DNA of 64,000 bases from contig JAWWUD010000058.1 of assembly GCA_033964015.1 (NCBI GenBank), positions 62,001 through 126,000 of the forward strand, read 5' to 3'. The position numbers were made by a program, and so were the translations under genes. Every line of letters begins with the position of its first letter. Within the stretch, counting starts at the first letter, position 1. Source of the stretch: Scolanthus callimorphus. Its lineage: Eukaryota; Cnidaria; Anthozoa; Actiniaria; Edwardsiidae. Shown here piece by piece: positions 42,201-53,187 of the stretch. The notes beneath the pieces were generated by a model. That model saw only the letters and a program-made list of their open reading frames with translations, had not been told where the DNA came from and did no database searches.

Positions 42201-45154
42201 TCAGCTGGCGTATAATCTGGTAAGGGAAAGACATCCCATCAACTCAAGACGTGGGATAGTCTTCTTTTTCAAGGGAGCCACAAATGCCTTGGCCATTATT
42301 GGTACACTTGTGTATGTTTGGTCTCTCAGTTTCCACCTCAGAAATAAAACTGCACCATACGCTTTGTCTCCGCCATCACTGAAACCGTGGATTTCTGGTT
42401 GACCGACTGCATTGTCCGGACGGAGCTGTCTCTTGAATTCGAAAGATAAGAGCTGGTTCAAAACTTCAATGTTTTGTATCCACTTGTTCTGTACATCTGC
42501 AGTTAGCATTTCATCCCAAGAAAGGCCAGAGCTCCAGAGCTCTTGTAGATCAATCCTCATCTCTATAGTCACTGGAAGAGCGAGGCCAAGCGGGTCCCAT
42601 AATTGGGCGAGGCACTTCAGACATTCTCTTTTCGTCAGTAGAGTTAATCCGGCTCTGATTTCTTCTTTCTTGAATGTAAATACATCTTCTTTCTTCTTCC
42701 ATATATGTCCAAGAAATGTCGTGGTCTCTTCCTCTGTCTGGTCAACCGTCTTCGCATTGGAATGCCAGGCTTTGACTTGGAATTTCCCCTTGTCCAATAT
42801 GGCGTCAATTTCATTTGTTACTTTCTTTGCGTCATTTTCGTTTCTTCGCGAGCCTGCAATATCATCAACGTATGCGTGTGTAAGCAGCTCTTGCGCACCT
42901 TCAGGGTACTCGTGTTGTGCGGATTTCGCTAAGGTGTTGATCGCCCCTGTGGCGATGTCTGGAGCTGGCTTGTCTCCGAAATTTAATCTGATCCACTGGA
43001 AGATTCTTGGTTGTTCTTCAGTCTCGGTTCGCCAAAGAAAGCGGTGGAACTTTTGATCATCAGGATGTATGAGCACCTGGTTAAACATCTTGCGAACGTC
43101 TCCACAAAAGGCAACTCGGTCCCAGCGCCACGCGGTCAACACATTTGGAAGGCTGTTAATATAGTTAGGCCCCTTCTCGAGATGGTCATTTAGCGATTTG
43201 CCGTCTGGTCCCTTAGCTGAGGCGTCGAAAACAAGGCGCACAGTAGTAGATCTTTCTGGTGTAAATACGGCCTGTAATGGGAGGTACCATTCCGGTTCGT
43301 CGTGCTTCACATCATTGTTTGGGATCTCGGTCACGAAATCTTGCTCAATCAGCTTGTCTATTTCACCTTGGATAACATCGAGGCAGTTCTTTCTCTGGAA
43401 TGTTTTCTCAGATGAGATCATTCTTCGGTGTGCGATTTCGTAGTTACTTTTCTGCGGGGGTCCTGTGTCTTTCCAGGGCATGCGCACTTGAACTCTCCCA
43501 TTCACCATTTGGGTGGAGTCTGTGATAGCTTTGACAAACTTGTTCTCTTTCAAGGTGCTATCTTCACATGTACAAAGTTCTGTAGGTTTCACACCAAGCA
43601 AATCTTGAGTTAACAGAGTCTTCATATCTTCGACTGCGCTGACTGTTCCGATGTCTACCGAGTGGATAACGCTGTCGACTTGTCCAAGTAAATACCAACC
43701 GAAGAGGTTCCGTTTTGCAATAGGCTCTCCAGGATTTCCGCGCATTACGTGAACGTCAATAAAAGCTTCAGCAATATCCGTACCAATCAGCAAATCAACT
43801 TTCCCCCCTGATAAATAGAGTTTATTTGCGATAGTTCTTAAATGTTCGTATTTCTCTACAGCTTGCTTTGACACAGTTTTTGCGGGATTACAAGGCGTGG
43901 TTACAGTGTACACAGACACATTCTTTTCGATACTTTCGTCTAGTGGCGATACAATTGTAATGTTTACAATCTCTGATTCTTCAGATTTTTGTTTTCCGCC
44001 GGCCAAATTCATAGTGAGGTGTGTTTTACATCCAGAAATCCCTAGCTTATTGGCGACATTTTTTGAAACAAAACTAGTATTTGATCCGCTATCTATCATA
44101 GCGACTACTTCTGTGTAGTTTCCGTCGTCGTCTTTAATCTTCACTTTCTGTATTGGACATATTCCTGGACAAATACCGTCTCCTTGAACGTGGCTGTTAG
44201 TGGTGCGGTTATCTCTTTGAAAGGGTGGAGCTGAAGGATTCAAACTGGCGTCATTCGCTTGTCTTGCATAGAAGTTATCGGAATGCAGTGATCTATGGTG
44301 TCTCCTCTCACACTTGTTACACGTACTACCATCTGATTTGTTGCAGTTGTTGGTGTGGTGGGATTTTAGACACTTTCTACATCGCTTGTTTCGCCTTACG
44401 ATATCCCACTTTTCATCTACCGTCGCGGCTTGATATAACGGACATGCGGCTAAAAGGTGTTTTGATGTGCATCCAAGCGGACAGTCGTCGTCACTCGAAG
44501 TTGTTGTGTCTGAAACACGTTCTGACGTATTGATATCTGATCGAGACTCAGAAATTGGTTTTCCGCGCGAACGCAAGGCAGCCTCTTTATTGAGCCATTC
44601 AATGAGATTTGTTATGTTTTCAGGCTCTCTCGCGCGCGCCATTTCTCTGCCAAACGCCACATTATCATTTGTTTCCAATTTAGCTAATAACTGCGACATT
44701 ACAAACGGAGCTTCTACAGATTCAGTGACTGCACAACCATTCAGTTCCATATTATTACTGAAACTCATTATCTTGGCAGCATAGCGTGCAAGTGATTTTC
44801 CGTCGCTTTTCACTGATTTATAGGAACTTATATCTTTAAGAATATCATCCATCAACTTGCGCTTATTCTCAAATTCTATGTCAAGCATTTCCCAAGCCTG
44901 TTTAATAGTATGACAGTACTTGATTTGGTTTGTCCAAAATAGGTTTTTGGGAAGAGCTTTGCGTAAGCGTTGTAATTGTTCATCACGATCCTGCTTATAT
45001 TTCACCATACAAGAATTAAACTCATACTTCCATGTTGCGTAAGATTTTCTATCACCGTCCCAACTTGGTACTGGTAATTTTTCCAGCCCGTGATTATGAT
45101 TACTCTGTTTATCATTTAACGCAGTGACCATCTTTTGCAATGCGCTATTCATTG
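42201..45154 (-). pseudogene. Pao gag-protease-RT part
   Basis: Continuation of the minus-strand frame to TGA 42201-42203. In order: DUF1759-type gag (VPSWDGDRKSYATWKYEF), two Cys/His knuckles (CRKCLKSHHTNNC, CNKCERRHHRSLH), a DUF1758-type aspartic protease with DSGSNTSF, Pao reverse transcriptase with YVDD (THAYVDDIAGS), and the start of RNase H (GFSDGGDKAYG). The open frame reaches back into the nested LTR as far as 45167, but that part is not Pao sequence. The stop falls within the RNase H region. Confidence 0.88.
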
Positions 45155-45686
45155 TGTTATGAGACACAAATTAATACAACTTTATAATTATTTACAAATG
45201 CTTTATTGAGTATATTGAGTAACGCAAGTATGTTACAGTGTTCAAAAATAGCTCAGTATTGCGTGTACGTGTCACAAGGAAATCATATGAGCATCACGAG
45301 TTATTTGGCAATAACACTGGCCACCTCCCCTTAAGATAAGCTAAACGCTGAATCGTTATTCTAAATACAATCCGTTAATCTTAGATTAAACTCAACCACT
45401 TTATAATGAGTAGGGTTATGATCTTTAGCACTTTGATTCTTCAACGACCTATTTGTAACCCTGAATCTCTATATACTTGAACTGTAGGGCCACCGCCCCC
45501 AAATCACGCCAATATCGCTTTCGCTGATCCAACTTGATTGACAACCAGGTTACATGTATAAACCTGTTAGCAATGCCACTATTTAAGCAATCACATCTTG
45601 TAATCTCAATAGAATAGGATAGATCTCTAGAATAAAAGCTGCGTATTATCCCATACCGTGCTCTACCTGTGAGCGGTCCCCTAACA
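45155..45686 (+). repeat. Nested element 5' LTR
   Basis: 532 bp, TGTTATGAGACAC...CCCCTAACA (TG..CA). Twin of 50875-51406. Confidence 0.93.
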
Positions 45687-45689
45687 ATC

Positions 45690-45705
45690 TGGTGAAGAAC
45701 CGGGC
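45690..45705 (+). promoter_or_regulatory. Primer-binding site candidate of the nested element
   Basis: TGGTGAAGAACCGGGC begins 3 bases after the LTR; its complement ends ...TTCACCA, as a tRNA 3' end should. tRNA identity not assigned. Confidence 0.6.
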
Positions 45706-46116
45706 AGCTTCTGGAGTAAGGTATGTGCCTTTCTTGTCTATGACGCGGATAGTACATCAGCCCTCGCAATTCTGATTTTTTTTTCTTTTCTTTTTCTCGG
45801 CAAGGTAATTTCTTTTTCCCCTCATGTACATATTTGATCCAATGTTGAATTTCGCGAATTGTCGTACAAGGGCGTAATCAGAATTAAGTTTTTCCATTAA
45901 ATTTTTCAATTGTACTATCCTTGATGAATTTTCTTTTCATTTAACTAATGTTTCGGGGTTAACGCAACAGAGGGCGGTGCTCATTGCGTTCGGGTGCTCA
46001 AATCTTTCTACTGGTGACCGCTTTAATACCTTTTGGCATTTTACTTCGGTTATTTTATATGTCATCTTTGCTTTGCTGTTTCAATCGTGCCTAGGCGAAC
46101 GCGCAGAACGGTGTTT

Positions 46117-47310
46117 ATGGACGATTCGGACTCCGACGAAAGTTCGTTGTGTAATAGTTGTAAACCTAAATCTACTTCACGAAACATGGGTGACGAACGT
46201 CCTGGAGCCGTAAGCGCAGAAGCTTTGGACGCCATTACCGCTCGCTTTTCTGATATGTTAAGGAATTCGCTTGATGACATGCGAGCTAGTTTTGCGGATG
46301 CTACCGCAGAACAATTTCGAGTTGTTTCTGTCTTAGGACATTCGATCCAGGATATGCACCACACCCCCAAAGGACCTCCTGGGATTTCCAAGGCCCCAAT
46401 TTTTAAGGGAGAAGGGGACGATGCGAATCAGTTCCTGGAGAAATTCGACTTATATACGAGATTCCATCGGTGGTCCCGAGAGGAAATTTTACAAGCTTTT
46501 CCTTTGTCGCTAACGGACAGCGCGGAGATTTGGTACTCAACTCTAGATAAGTCGAGGTTTAACAATATCGAAGAGCTCATGGAACTGTTTCGTGATCGTT
46601 TTCTCTCGCCAACATCTAATTGGGTTTTACGACAACAATTAGGACAGCGAAAACAAACGGCAACAGAGAGCGTGGTAGTCTTTGCAGCGGATATTAGGAA
46701 ACGGTGCCAGCGCCTCGGAATTCCTGAGAGCGAGCGCTTACATTATTTTATCCAGGGATTAAAACCTTCCCTGAGAAACTACGTAATTCTCCAGCAGCCA
46801 AAAACGCTGGATGAAGCTGAAAATGTTGCAAAGATTAAAGATTCCTTACTAGAGCCGGCCGCGCCTGCCACGGTCAGTGATTTAAAAGCAATGCAACACG
46901 ATTTTATAAAAGAACTCGAGCGCAAGCAACTCCTACCGCAGCCTAATGTTGCCGCCTTTGAATCGCAAAATCGCCAACGCGACCCGCCCGCTGAAGATTA
47001 CTCTCATATGAGAAGGATTATTCGTGAAGAACTGCGTTCCCTGGGTGGTAATTTTAATGGGGCAAGCCCTCGTAGCTATTTTAATTCCCGTGGGGATTTT
47101 GGACGGTCAAATCGTACAGTTAATGGGAATATCATTTGCCATAATTGCAAACGAGTAGGTCACCACTTTCGAAATTGTAATTTTCCTGTACGTCAGCAGA
47201 GTCAGCGTGGAGATCCACGTATTCCTTATGCGCAAACTAATCCTCGCGGTGGTTTTGTTCGCTCTCCTGCTCGTGCCGGAATTCAGCGCAACATGGACCA
47301 GTCAAACTAG
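46117..47310 (+). CDS. Gag-like protein of the nested element
   Basis: Open from 46033; likely starts are ATG 46117 (MDDSDSDESS) or ATG 46186 (MGDERPGA). About 397 residues, TAG at 47308-47310. A retrotransposon-gag domain occupies the middle (IFKGEGDDANQFLEKFDLY, then FPLSLTDSAEIWY and MELFRDRFLSP). A single CCHC knuckle (CHNCKRVGHHFRNC) is near the C-terminus, followed by an Arg/Gly-rich tail. Typical of Ty3/gypsy Gag. The next frame is already open across the stop in a -1 register, which fits frameshifting into the protease frame. Confidence 0.82.
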   Translation: MDDSDSDESSLCNSCKPKSTSRNMGDERPGAVSAEALDAITARFSDMLRNSLDDMRASFADATAEQFRVVSVLGHSIQDMHHTPKGPPGISKAPIFKGEGDDANQFLEKFDLYTRFHRWSREEILQAFPLSLTDSAEIWYSTLDKSRFNNIEELMELFRDRFLSPTSNWVLRQQLGQRKQTATESVVVFAADIRKRCQRLGIPESERLHYFIQGLKPSLRNYVILQQPKTLDEAENVAKIKDSLLEPAAPATVSDLKAMQHDFIKELERKQLLPQPNVAAFESQNRQRDPPAEDYSHMRRIIREELRSLGGNFNGASPRSYFNSRGDFGRSNRTVNGNIICHNCKRVGHHFRNCNFPVRQQSQRGDPRIPYAQTNPRGGFVRSPARAGIQRNMDQSN

Positions 47311-47384
47311 CAGGGGTCTCACAAACTCGGGAACTTGATGAGACCCATGCCTCTCAACATGACAGGATAACGAACAATGCTAAT

Positions 47385-48899
47385 GTGACTGACAGTACGT
47401 TGACAGAAATTCGACTAATAAATAATGATTCAGAAGTTGTTTTCCCGGACAATTTTACAACTAATAGTCCTGATCGATGTTTTGCTAGGCGCGCGAATGT
47501 TTCTAGCTCAGAAATAAGCGAAGAACAGTCTAATAATGAATTTCCATTTGATTTCGATGACGACATGTTTGATAACAGCAACTCTGCGCATGCTCGTAGT
47601 GACGAAATGTCACGCACACCAATTCTTTCAATACCTGATTATATCGGATCTGTTTGCGTCAAAGTTAATGATTTATCGGCGCTTCCTTCAGTTAATAAAA
47701 CATCAAAACCGGAAGTACAAATTGCTTCGCGCGCTCACGTCAAGGTTGTACCTAAGTTTAGTAGTTTTGTTTCTCATGTACAGCCGCGCAAATCTTATGC
47801 AGTTACTTTTCATCAACCACAAATTCAATTTGCCTATAGTTTTGTTAAAGCTGTACCTTTGTTACATAGTACGACCCATATAGTCTCGCCGCGCATAATG
47901 CACGCATCAATTACATTTCCAAGCCAGTCTCTTGGTGAAAACGAAGTTGTAGAAAAAAAGTATTCATATGAAAGAGAAAAAGAAGTTTTTGCTGTACCAC
48001 AAGATATTAAATGTAAGGTTCAAAATACCATGTTTTATACGAGTGACAATTTCCAAGACACGTTTAAAAATAGTAAAGATGTTTTCCAGGGCAGTTCCCT
48101 GATGAGTAACAAAGTTTTTATGCACAATAGTGGCAATTTTCAAGTAGAGTTTCAAATGAACGAAGAGAGTTCATTTGGTGAAGACATTAGGGATTTTGAA
48201 GAACCAAACAATTCTGAAGATAGTACAGCAGCAGTTTTTACAGAACCAATCTCGATAGTTGAACATGGAGATATTTTCCCAAAAAGCGCAGATATTGAAT
48301 TTCGAGATAGTTTAAGTTTCCAACATGAAGCACCAAGAGACACAGCTAAGGAAATCGCAGATTTAAATGCCATACATTTTTCACGCGAGACGGCAAATCT
48401 TTCAATTTGTGGGTTAATTTGTGACATCCCCTTTTCATTTTTGGTTGACACCGGCGCAGCTGTTTCGGTAATAAGCCTAGATACTTTTCAGAAATTACCT
48501 GTCCACATCACTCGGGGACTGGTCCCCGATACTCTTTCTGTTTTACGCTCAGTTAATGGCCAAGATATTCAAGTTGCAGGCAAAGTTAGGTTACCAATTT
48601 CTATTGAAGCCAAAGTCTACTGGTTCACTGTTTTTGTAGCGCACAACCTTAGTTATGATGTCATATTAGGTACAGATTTTCTGGACCATTTTTGCGCCGT
48701 CATCGATCTTGAAACTAAAACATTAACCTTGCCAGAACTTCCAGAAAAAACGTCTTCGCCAACATCTAATGGGCATTCCTATGACGAGTGTACTATTCAC
48801 GCAATCGATACGTTTACTCTGCCGCCACTCAGCGAGTCGATAGTGCAGGCTGACTTGCACTTCCCTTTTGACCCTGGGATAGTGGAATTTTTGGCTTAA
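47385..48899 (+). CDS. Pre-protease region and aspartic protease of the nested element
   Basis: About 500 codons in the -1 frame relative to gag, open before 47385, TAA at 48897-48899. The first ~320 residues are acidic and low in known motifs, unusually long for a pre-protease segment. The retropepsin follows, with FLVDTGAAVSVIS and the flap/second motif YDVILGTDFLD. The frame ends abruptly where a protease-RT linker would be expected, at the deletion that removed pol. Confidence 0.8.
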   Translation: MTDSTLTEIRLINNDSEVVFPDNFTTNSPDRCFARRANVSSSEISEEQSNNEFPFDFDDDMFDNSNSAHARSDEMSRTPILSIPDYIGSVCVKVNDLSALPSVNKTSKPEVQIASRAHVKVVPKFSSFVSHVQPRKSYAVTFHQPQIQFAYSFVKAVPLLHSTTHIVSPRIMHASITFPSQSLGENEVVEKKYSYEREKEVFAVPQDIKCKVQNTMFYTSDNFQDTFKNSKDVFQGSSLMSNKVFMHNSGNFQVEFQMNEESSFGEDIRDFEEPNNSEDSTAAVFTEPISIVEHGDIFPKSADIEFRDSLSFQHEAPRDTAKEIADLNAIHFSRETANLSICGLICDIPFSFLVDTGAAVSVISLDTFQKLPVHITRGLVPDTLSVLRSVNGQDIQVAGKVRLPISIEAKVYWFTVFVAHNLSYDVILGTDFLDHFCAVIDLETKTLTLPELPEKTSSPTSNGHSYDECTIHAIDTFTLPPLSESIVQADLHFPFDPGIVEFLA

Positions 48900-48913
48900 T
48901 TCGCGCAACCTTG

Positions 48914-50446
48914 ATGGCTTTTGGTGGCAAATGCGATTCTAACAACATCAGTAATCTTAAGCAATCCTTGCGCGAAATCACGAATATTTTGCAAGATGAA
49001 GAATCACTCATTCGGGTCGTAAATGGAAAAACCGTGCAAATTCTTAAAATTACTGATGCCATTACCTCTAAAGTTAACCACCTTAGCGATAACATGAAAC
49101 AGTTTAATTCTATTCTACAATCATGGCAAAAACAACTCAATAAGTTCGGCAAATCTGAACAATGTCATTTCAACGCAAATATGGAATTTCTATCCAAATT
49201 CTCGTACGAAATTAATAAAAACCTAAACGCGCTGCTACGCTTTGCGGAAATACAGGATATCGTCACTCAGTTTTCGCACCTCCAAAACAAAGAACTCATA
49301 GGTTACAATGACCTTCCGCAGTCTGTTATCGCCGCGATTTCTGCGCATTTCAAGGCACAAAAGACACTAGCTTATTCTTCCATGGTCTTGGAAGACGGTT
49401 TTCCTCTAATTATTAAACCGGTTACTGAATTTGAGCACCGTGAACGCTATATTTCATTAAACACTTTAGCTACAATTCCAGTTCTTAATTCGGAACACGC
49501 CCTCTGTACGATCGAATCCTTAACGCCTTTGAAATATCAACAAAAACGAAAATGCTTTTCAGGGCCAATCACTTACAAAGATCTCGCCTTAATAACTTGT
49601 CCTAAGCACAAAATAGTAATACGGGCTGATGTACTAACCGAATGTTATAGTCGTGAAGGTACATTCTTATGTCCTGAAGCCATACTACGCAGTAACCACG
49701 ACAGTTCTTGGTTGGGAATCCCTTGGACGCCAGGATCCCGCTTGAACTTCCCACGAAATCACATCCAAACCAGCTGTGAGGACTTCCAGACTCTCATCCA
49801 TCTTGGTGGTCGCTTCTTCCTGTCCACAACCAAACAAAGGATTAAACTCTCCACCACCACAATTTCCATGACGCCATTAACTGTTTATCACATACCTTGC
49901 AATGAAACTGCATCAGCTCTAGCCACTGGCTTTGGAGAATGTCCTAGTACGCTAACAATGTCGATTCCAATCTTCAGTCACCGTGTTATCAAGTATATTC
50001 CGTGGATTGTCCCCGATAATCAGTCCACACTACAACTTCACTACCGCTCGCTCAATGTTGGACCACGCCTCCAGTTCAACAAAACCACGATTAACGCACT
50101 GGATGAAACGTTCAAACGCATTGATGGTCCACTTCATCGCAATATACAACTACTTCGAGGAGATATCGAGTCCATTAAAGAGACAGTTGCGACTTCAGAT
50201 GCCCTTATAATCGCATCTGTCGCTCTTGTCGTCACAGTTCCCAACACAGTTATGCTAATTGTCATTGCGTGCTACCTTCGCCGCCTACGGAGTGCACGTC
50301 CTCGAACTGAACAACCTACGACATCTACGAAGGTCACATCTACTGATGACCCTGAGGAAATTGAACTGACTTCCTGTTGCAAACAATGCGATGTGCCACT
50401 CGATTCACCCAAACGCTCGGATCGTCACAAACACAAAGAGAAATAA
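48914..50446 (+). pseudogene. Env-like protein, C-terminal part (N-terminus deleted)
   Basis: About 510 residues in a third frame. The frame is open from 48872, and the first residues before the ATG form a hydrophobic Gly-rich stretch like a fusion peptide. A heptad-like helix, several Cys-containing segments, a near-C-terminal membrane span (about 24 hydrophobic residues at roughly 430-455) and a short cytoplasmic tail with CCKQCD follow. This matches the membrane-proximal half of the baculovirus-F/errantivirus-type Env layout. No signal peptide, receptor-binding half or cleavage site remains, so it is a 5'-truncated remnant. Identity is by architecture only. Confidence 0.65.
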
Positions 50447-50861
50447 ACTACGTCATAATAGTTGTTTGCTCAAAGAACATTATTATTACGGACACGATGA
50501 TTGGAAGAACTATCTCACGTCTTGTTAGCCACAAGAACTATTATCGTTTTTAGTTGATTGAAAGAACAATTAAGCGAACTATTATCGTATCAAGAACATT
50601 TATCAACAGTGATCTATTATAGTTTACGTTCCATTTAGTACACGATCGATTTCCTGTAGTTTTTTTCGATTTGCTTTTAATCCCCAGTTAGACGATGCAT
50701 AAAGGCTTGATTTCGGCATAATTCCTTGGAATCATTATTGTTCACCCATTAGTTTCGAAAATTATTTTGGATATCCTCTGTTATACAGCCTTTATACGAC
50801 ATCGCACTGATTTCAATAATACACTGATTCTCTAATTCATTTTCGCGGGAGCTCAAATCTT
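50447..50861 (+). other. 3' untranslated region of the nested element
   Basis: Non-coding, with loosely repeated AAGAACTATTATCGT / AAGAACATTATTATTACG motifs; ends at the purine tract. Confidence 0.5.
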
Positions 50862-50874
50862 AAGGGGTAGGCCA

Positions 50875-51406
50875 TGTTATGAGACACAAATTAATACAAC
50901 TTTATAATTATTTACAAATGCCTTATTGAGTATATTGAGTAACGCAAGTATGTTACAGTGTTCAAAAATAGCTCAGTATTGCGTGTACGTGTCACAAGGA
51001 AATCATATGAGCATCACGAGTTATTTGGCAATAACACTGGCCACCTCCCCTTAAGATAAGCTAAACGCTGAATCGTTATTCTAAATACAATCCGTTAATC
51101 TTAGATTAAACTCAACCACTTTATAATGAGTAGGGTTATGATCTTTAGCACTTTGATTCTTCAACGACCTATTTGTAACCCTGAATCTCTATATACTTGA
51201 ACTGTAGGGCCACCGCCCCCAAATCACGCCAATATCGCTTTCGCTGATCCAACTTGATTGACAACCAGGTTACATGTATAAACCTGTTAGCAATGCCACT
51301 ATTTAAGCAATCACATCTTGTAATCTCAATAGAATAGGATAGATCTCTAGAATAAAAGCTGCGTATTATCCCATACCGTGCTCTACCTGTGAGCGGTCCC
51401 CTAACA
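50875..51406 (+). repeat. Nested element 3' LTR
   Basis: 532 bp twin of 45155-45686, preceded by the purine tract. Confidence 0.93.
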
Positions 51407-51777
51407 ATTGTTTCCAAACTGTCAGTTACAACGCTTTCGTGAAGAGTTTTAAAATTCCCCTCCTTCTTCTGATAACTTGCAAATGTTTTGGTACAATTCA
51501 AGTAAACATTCTTAATTTTCTTACTAGAGTCAGCGTTTTCTGTAACAAGCGGGTCTTCTGGGTCAGTTTTCAGATCAATAAATTTATCATTAATCACATC
51601 CACTTGATCTTTAAAATAACGGTATTTGCTTTCAATCTTCTTGTAAACATTCTCAAGAGTTTGAAGTTCAGGCTCTATTGCAATTAGTAATTCAAATTCT
51701 TCAATAAGGTCATACATTGACAAAGCAGCATTGTCACGTTTGGCTGATAATGAAGTCAAATCTGGCTTCGGCGGCAT
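51407..51777 (-). pseudogene. Pao gag, N-terminal part (split by insertion)
   Basis: ATG at 51775-51777 opens about 123 residues of acidic, helix-rich gag N-terminus (starts MPPKPDLTSL) before the nested LTR element interrupts it at 51406. The reading frame beyond 51407 runs into LTR sequence and stops. The remainder of gag continues at 45154 in the same phase once the insertion and one copy of the 4-bp duplication are discounted. Confidence 0.8.
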
Positions 51778-51981
51778 TGTTCAAAATTCAGTTTGGACTA
51801 GTTACTTATATATTTCAACAAACGTGTAAAGTGAATTTGAGTTGAACGAGTACTTTTGTTTAACAGATACAACTCGCCTGACCGACGTCTTGCGGCTTGC
51901 TTATTTGCAGCTTTAAACCTTCGTCTTGCTGCTTGCCATCTTGCGGCTTTAGTTGAATAATCCAACATTGAAGTTTTTGAC

Positions 51982-52319
51982 TGTTTCGCACTTTGGGCAA
52001 GGGTGATTATCCAACAAAGAACTACACAGATTTGTGATTTCTGTACTTCATTCTCGTAGATTCTGTAGAGTCAAAAACTTGTTTGATCCATGTAGCCTTG
52101 ATCCTTTACATTTCATTTTTTTATTAGTTATTTTATTTTTTTTGTGTAAAATAAACTGTTCAACTCAGTTTACTGAATGCGCCGCGGGTCTGTGACTTTT
52201 GGGCGTTTTTATATTGTCAATGACGTAATATCTCATCTCTGATTGGCTGAGACTGTAACTGATGACGTAATATCTCATTTCTGGTTGGTTGAGACTTTAA
52301 CATCGGAATGTGCATAACA
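51982..52319 (-). repeat. Pao 5' LTR
   Basis: 338 bp twin of 39929-40266, at the 5' side of the minus-strand provirus. The gag start codon lies 202 bases inside, at 51777. Confidence 0.92.
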
Positions 52320-53187
52320 TGTTCTGTAACTTCCCTCACGCAGAAATGCTTTTCTATGCGCCTTCTTGGCTTTGGAAACTTAACTCTTCTGCCCTGCGTC
52401 CTGCGAGCAGAGGAAATCACTGCTCGCAGGGAATAACTCTTCAAACTCATCGCACGAATGTATTGTGTGACTACACAGTGCATTTGTGTTGTATTTTCAT
52501 CAAAGAATGTTGAGATTTTCTTTCAACATCACCGAGCAGAGAAAATTCGCGGAGAAGATCCGTGACTCTCTGCCGCGTTAGAATCCATTTTCACAGGCGA
52601 CGCAAACAGTAGCCAGCTAGGCACGATCGCTAGGCCAGTGTGTGCTCCATTGGCCTGACAGGAGCAGTTTCACCAAAAATAGTAACAAGACCCCCAGCAA
52701 CGGGTGCTGGAATTACTATTTTTAGCATGCAATAGGAGCAACAAAGTCGCTAAATATAGTAGTATCATCTCTCGGCGGAAACGAACGCCGTCGTTGACTT
52801 GTCGAAGATCAATCGATGAAATTCGGCGCTCGCTCGCAACGGAGATTATGCAAAACGACAGATGATTCTGGAAAATCTAACTGAGAGCGGCAAACATAAC
52901 GTTGAAAATTATGTTTAGCGTATAGGATAAATAAATGTAGAAGACCAGAATAAAATAAATAAGAAGCTATCAAAGCGACTAAGAAGGAAAAATTTAAAAA
53001 GTCTCTCAAATCTGACCGTAGCACTTGCTTCGGTTGCACTGGTCTAAATCCGCCCCTGCCTAGTGAGTGTCCCCAGGGTGATGTTTCAGCAAGAAACACT
53101 GAGGCAAAACAAACTACAGTGAAATAACCTAAATACGACTTCAAACTTGGTTCGAAAAAACGGAAACTTCACCCTGGGACCAGGGTA

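Larger units (their letters stand above)
45155..51406 (+). mobile_element. Nested env-bearing, pol-less LTR element (Ty3/gypsy-like)
   Basis: LTRs of 532 bp at 45155-45686 and 50875-51406, with 4-bp target duplication ATTG (45151-45154, 51407-51410), inserted in Pao gag. Primer-binding-site candidate TGGTGAAGAACCGGGC at 45690; purine tract AAGGGGTAGG at 50862. Plus-strand order: gag, long pre-protease plus retropepsin, then an env-like C-terminal frame. No reverse transcriptase, RNase H or integrase remains. The LTRs differ by one base by eye (45202 versus 50922), so it moved recently, presumably using proteins supplied in trans. Confidence 0.9.
39929..52319 (-). mobile_element. BEL/Pao LTR retrotransposon (provirus, minus strand)
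   Basis: LTRs of 338 bp at 39929-40266 and 51982-52319 differ only in two T-run lengths by eye. 5-bp target duplication TGTTC at 39924-39928 and 52320-52324. Purine tract CCTAGGGGGAG lies next to the 3' LTR (minus strand, 40267-40277). Net element about 6.1 kb after removing the nested LTR element. One long gag-pol frame on the minus strand is interrupted twice: by the insertion at 45155-51406 and by one in-frame TGA at 42201-42203. The insertion is recent, given near-identical LTRs. Confidence 0.92.
36570..53187. mobile_element. 16.6-kb nested TIR element (Mutator-like size of duplication)
   Basis: TIRs begin TACCCTGGTCCCAGGGT at 36570 and end with the complement at 53187. They are flanked by a perfect 9-bp direct repeat CATTTGAAT (36561-36569, 53188-53196). 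The right TIR (53046-53187) is uninterrupted. The left TIR is the same sequence cut by two insertions (36638-38949 and 39009-39251). Both arms end inward at GCAGGGGCGGATTTAG. Removing recognisable insertions leaves roughly 1.7 kb without a transposase, so the core is a non-autonomous element that became a target for later insertions. Confidence 0.75.

Noticed and set aside
40362..44784. Plus-strand frames of 60-214 codons opposite the Pao gene
   Set aside because: Antisense shadows of the Pao gag-pol frame, which alone carries domain motifs.
45449..45769. 106-codon minus-strand frame with a partner at 51169
   Set aside because: Lies in the LTRs and repeats in both copies; LTR sequence, not a gene. 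The real gag start at 51777 reads into it only because of the insertion.
39255..53060. Separate hAT element bounded by CAGGGGCGGATTTAG ends
   Set aside because: The inverted similarity continues outward past this motif to 36570 and 53187, where a perfect 9-bp duplication occurs; the motif is the inner edge of the larger TIR, and no 8-bp duplication is present.
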